Assembly: GCA_022548915.1 (NCBI GenBank) | Contig: JAKZES010000013.1 | Coordinates: forward strand, 52,538-116,537 | Source: Verrucomicrobiaceae bacterium E54 | Lineage (GTDB): Bacteria; Verrucomicrobiota; Verrucomicrobiia; Verrucomicrobiales; Akkermansiaceae | DNA: 64,000 nt | Reading direction: 5' to 3' | Shown here: piece after piece, positions 63,109 to 64,000 of the stretch | How positions within the stretch are numbered: position 1 is the stretch's first letter | How the letters are laid out: every line of letters starts with the position of its first letter | Notes under the pieces: generated by a model | The model's input: the letters and a program-made list of their open reading frames with translations, nothing else | The model's database searches: none | What the model was told of the DNA's origin: nothing | Program-made: the position numbers and the translations under genes

Positions 63109-63903
63109 ATGAAGACACTGACTCTTGGAGCACTGCTGATCCTGTGCCTTTCAAGCATTGCCTATGGACAGAGACCACAACTCAGTCCGGAGCAGATCGA
63201 GCGTTGGAAGGAGCGCCTCGAGAACCAGAGGGCGAACCAGATCGAAGCGACCGAGTCCGAAATCGTCTACGGGAAGCACGAGAGGAACCGGCTTGATCTT
63301 TGGAAGGCGAAATCCAAAACCCCGACGCCCGTCTTGGTGTACTTCCACGGAGGAGGCTTCAAGTTCGGTGACAAGGACATGATCCACGCCCATATCCGAA
63401 TCAGGGATTATCTGGACAGCGGAGCATCGTGCATTTCGGTGAACTACCCGTTCCTGCAGCACACCGGCAACGACTATGAGGAGATCTTCAGGCACTGTGA
63501 TGATGCGCTGGATTTTATCCTGGAGCATGCGGACGAATGGAACATCGACCCGAAACGCATCTCTTTCGCCGGAGCGTCTGCCGGGGCCGCCATCTCGCAG
63601 CGGATTGCCTTCTCTACCAGAAAAGTGCATTCCTTGGTGGCCTTCAATCAACCGATGATGACCGAGCGGATGATCATCCCCCACATCAAGAGAGGCGGCC
63701 CACCGACCTTCATCTACCACGAGAACAGCACGGACGACAGGATGCACCCTCCGGAGTGCGCGAAAATGCTCAAGGAGGCTTGTGACAAGCATGGCATCGA
63801 GTGCCATTTGTATGGCACCGGGAACAATACGATTGAGAAGATACCGGGTCGGAAATCTCCTGAAGCCGCAGTTCTTGAATTCTTACTTGAAAAGTGGAAA
63901 TAG
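63109..63903 (+). CDS. Secreted alpha/beta hydrolase (carboxylesterase-like)
   Basis: A 264-aa esterase-type protein with a signal peptide (MKTLTLGALLILCLSSIAYG). The oxyanion-hole motif HGGG is at residues 80-83 (VYFHGGGFKFGD), and the nucleophile Ser157 is in GASAGAAISQRIAF; Asp (STDDRMHPPECAK) is a candidate for the triad. The third member, usually a His near the C-terminus, is not clear: only TGNNTIEKIPGRK is seen, so activity is uncertain. Related proteins remove acetyl or other acyl groups from polysaccharides. It lies 158 bp after the sulfatase. Confidence 0.78.
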   Translation: MKTLTLGALLILCLSSIAYGQRPQLSPEQIERWKERLENQRANQIEATESEIVYGKHERNRLDLWKAKSKTPTPVLVYFHGGGFKFGDKDMIHAHIRIRDYLDSGASCISVNYPFLQHTGNDYEEIFRHCDDALDFILEHADEWNIDPKRISFAGASAGAAISQRIAFSTRKVHSLVAFNQPMMTERMIIPHIKRGGPPTFIYHENSTDDRMHPPECAKMLKEACDKHGIECHLYGTGNNTIEKIPGRKSPEAAVLEFLLEKWK

Positions 63904-63906
63904 ACC

Positions 63907-63929
63907 GTAAGCGTCCTAAATCCGACCCC
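63907..63929. repeat. Repeated 23-mer GTAAGCGTCCTAAATCC..., copy 2
   Basis: It begins three bases after the esterase stop and differs by one base from 44900-44922. It may be the outer end of a mobile element continuing past the right edge. Confidence 0.5.
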
Positions 63930-63968
63930 TCGCCCCGGTAGCCAGGGCGGGGGCGGGCGCTTCAGGCG

Positions 63969-64000
63969 TCAGGCGACCTTATCGTCGTCGGCCTCGACGG
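63969..64000 (-). CDS. Last codons of an unidentified gene entering from the right edge
   Basis: On the minus strand the frame ends VEADDDKVA and then TGA. Only ten codons are visible, so no family can be assigned. Its position just inside the repeat at 63907 makes a transposase C-terminus plausible, but this is a guess. Confidence 0.25.
   Translation of the reverse strand, partial: VEADDDKVA

Noticed and set aside
1..64000. CRISPR array, tRNA or rRNA genes
   Set aside because: No regularly spaced direct repeats and no recognisable RNA-gene sequences were seen on reading.

Overview
The window looks like part of a chromosome from a marine or algal-polysaccharide-degrading member of the Verrucomicrobiota, close to the Verrucomicrobiales/Akkermansiaceae type. 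The support is GC-rich DNA, many secreted sulfatases, PEP-CTERM exported proteins, ECF sigma factors of the Rhodopirellula/Verrucomicrobium type next to FecR-like anti-sigma proteins, Tat-exported Gfo/Idh/MocA oxidoreductases and DUF1080 proteins. SusC/SusD or other TonB-type genes are absent. Taxonomy is inferred from gene content; no rRNA or tRNA gene was seen.

Layout. 1-2941: start of a GH29 fucosidase (minus), then a Gfo/Idh oxidoreductase and a DUF1080 protein. 2995-13934 (minus): an ECF sigma/FecR pair, two related exported proteins, a 1257-aa sulfatase and a GH116-like enzyme. 14228-15382: a DUF4143-type ATPase. 15577-20907 (minus): sulfatase, beta-helix (GH141-like) protein, iduronate-2-sulfatase-like sulfatase. 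21412-28152 (plus): GH78 rhamnosidase and a heparinase II/III-like protein. 28303-32018: TIM-barrel protein, Gfo/Idh oxidoreductase and a frameshifted sulfatase. 32283-38245 (plus): a second sigma/FecR/PEP-CTERM/sulfatase module. 38386-44740: GH2 enzyme, Gfo/Idh oxidoreductase and a TIM-barrel gene split by an intact ISL3-type insertion sequence with an 8-bp target duplication. 45221-51682: two related exported proteins, each behind a conserved upstream motif, and a 1329-aa sulfatase. 52108-63903 (plus): DUF1080, Gfo/Idh, GH95, sulfatase, GH78, sulfatase and esterase genes. The right edge carries a repeated sequence and the last codons of an unidentified gene.

How the genes fit together. Fucosidase-type enzymes (GH29, GH95, GH141-like), rhamnosidases (GH78), GH2/GH116 enzymes, a lyase-like protein, an esterase and eight sulfatases point to breakdown of sulfated fucose- and rhamnose-containing polysaccharide. 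The Gfo/Idh, DUF1080 and TIM-barrel proteins fit the 3-keto-glycoside route, in which sugars are oxidised and then cleaved by elimination or hydration.

The most unusual content is regulatory and modular. Two sigma-FecR modules each lead into exported proteins and a giant sulfatase. A motif with core GTAACGTT lies upstream of the second sigma gene and three exported-protein genes. The secreted proteins share interchangeable parts: signal peptides, a 'YLGTQ' domain, and a C-terminal beta module that replaces PEP-CTERM in one member of two homologous pairs.
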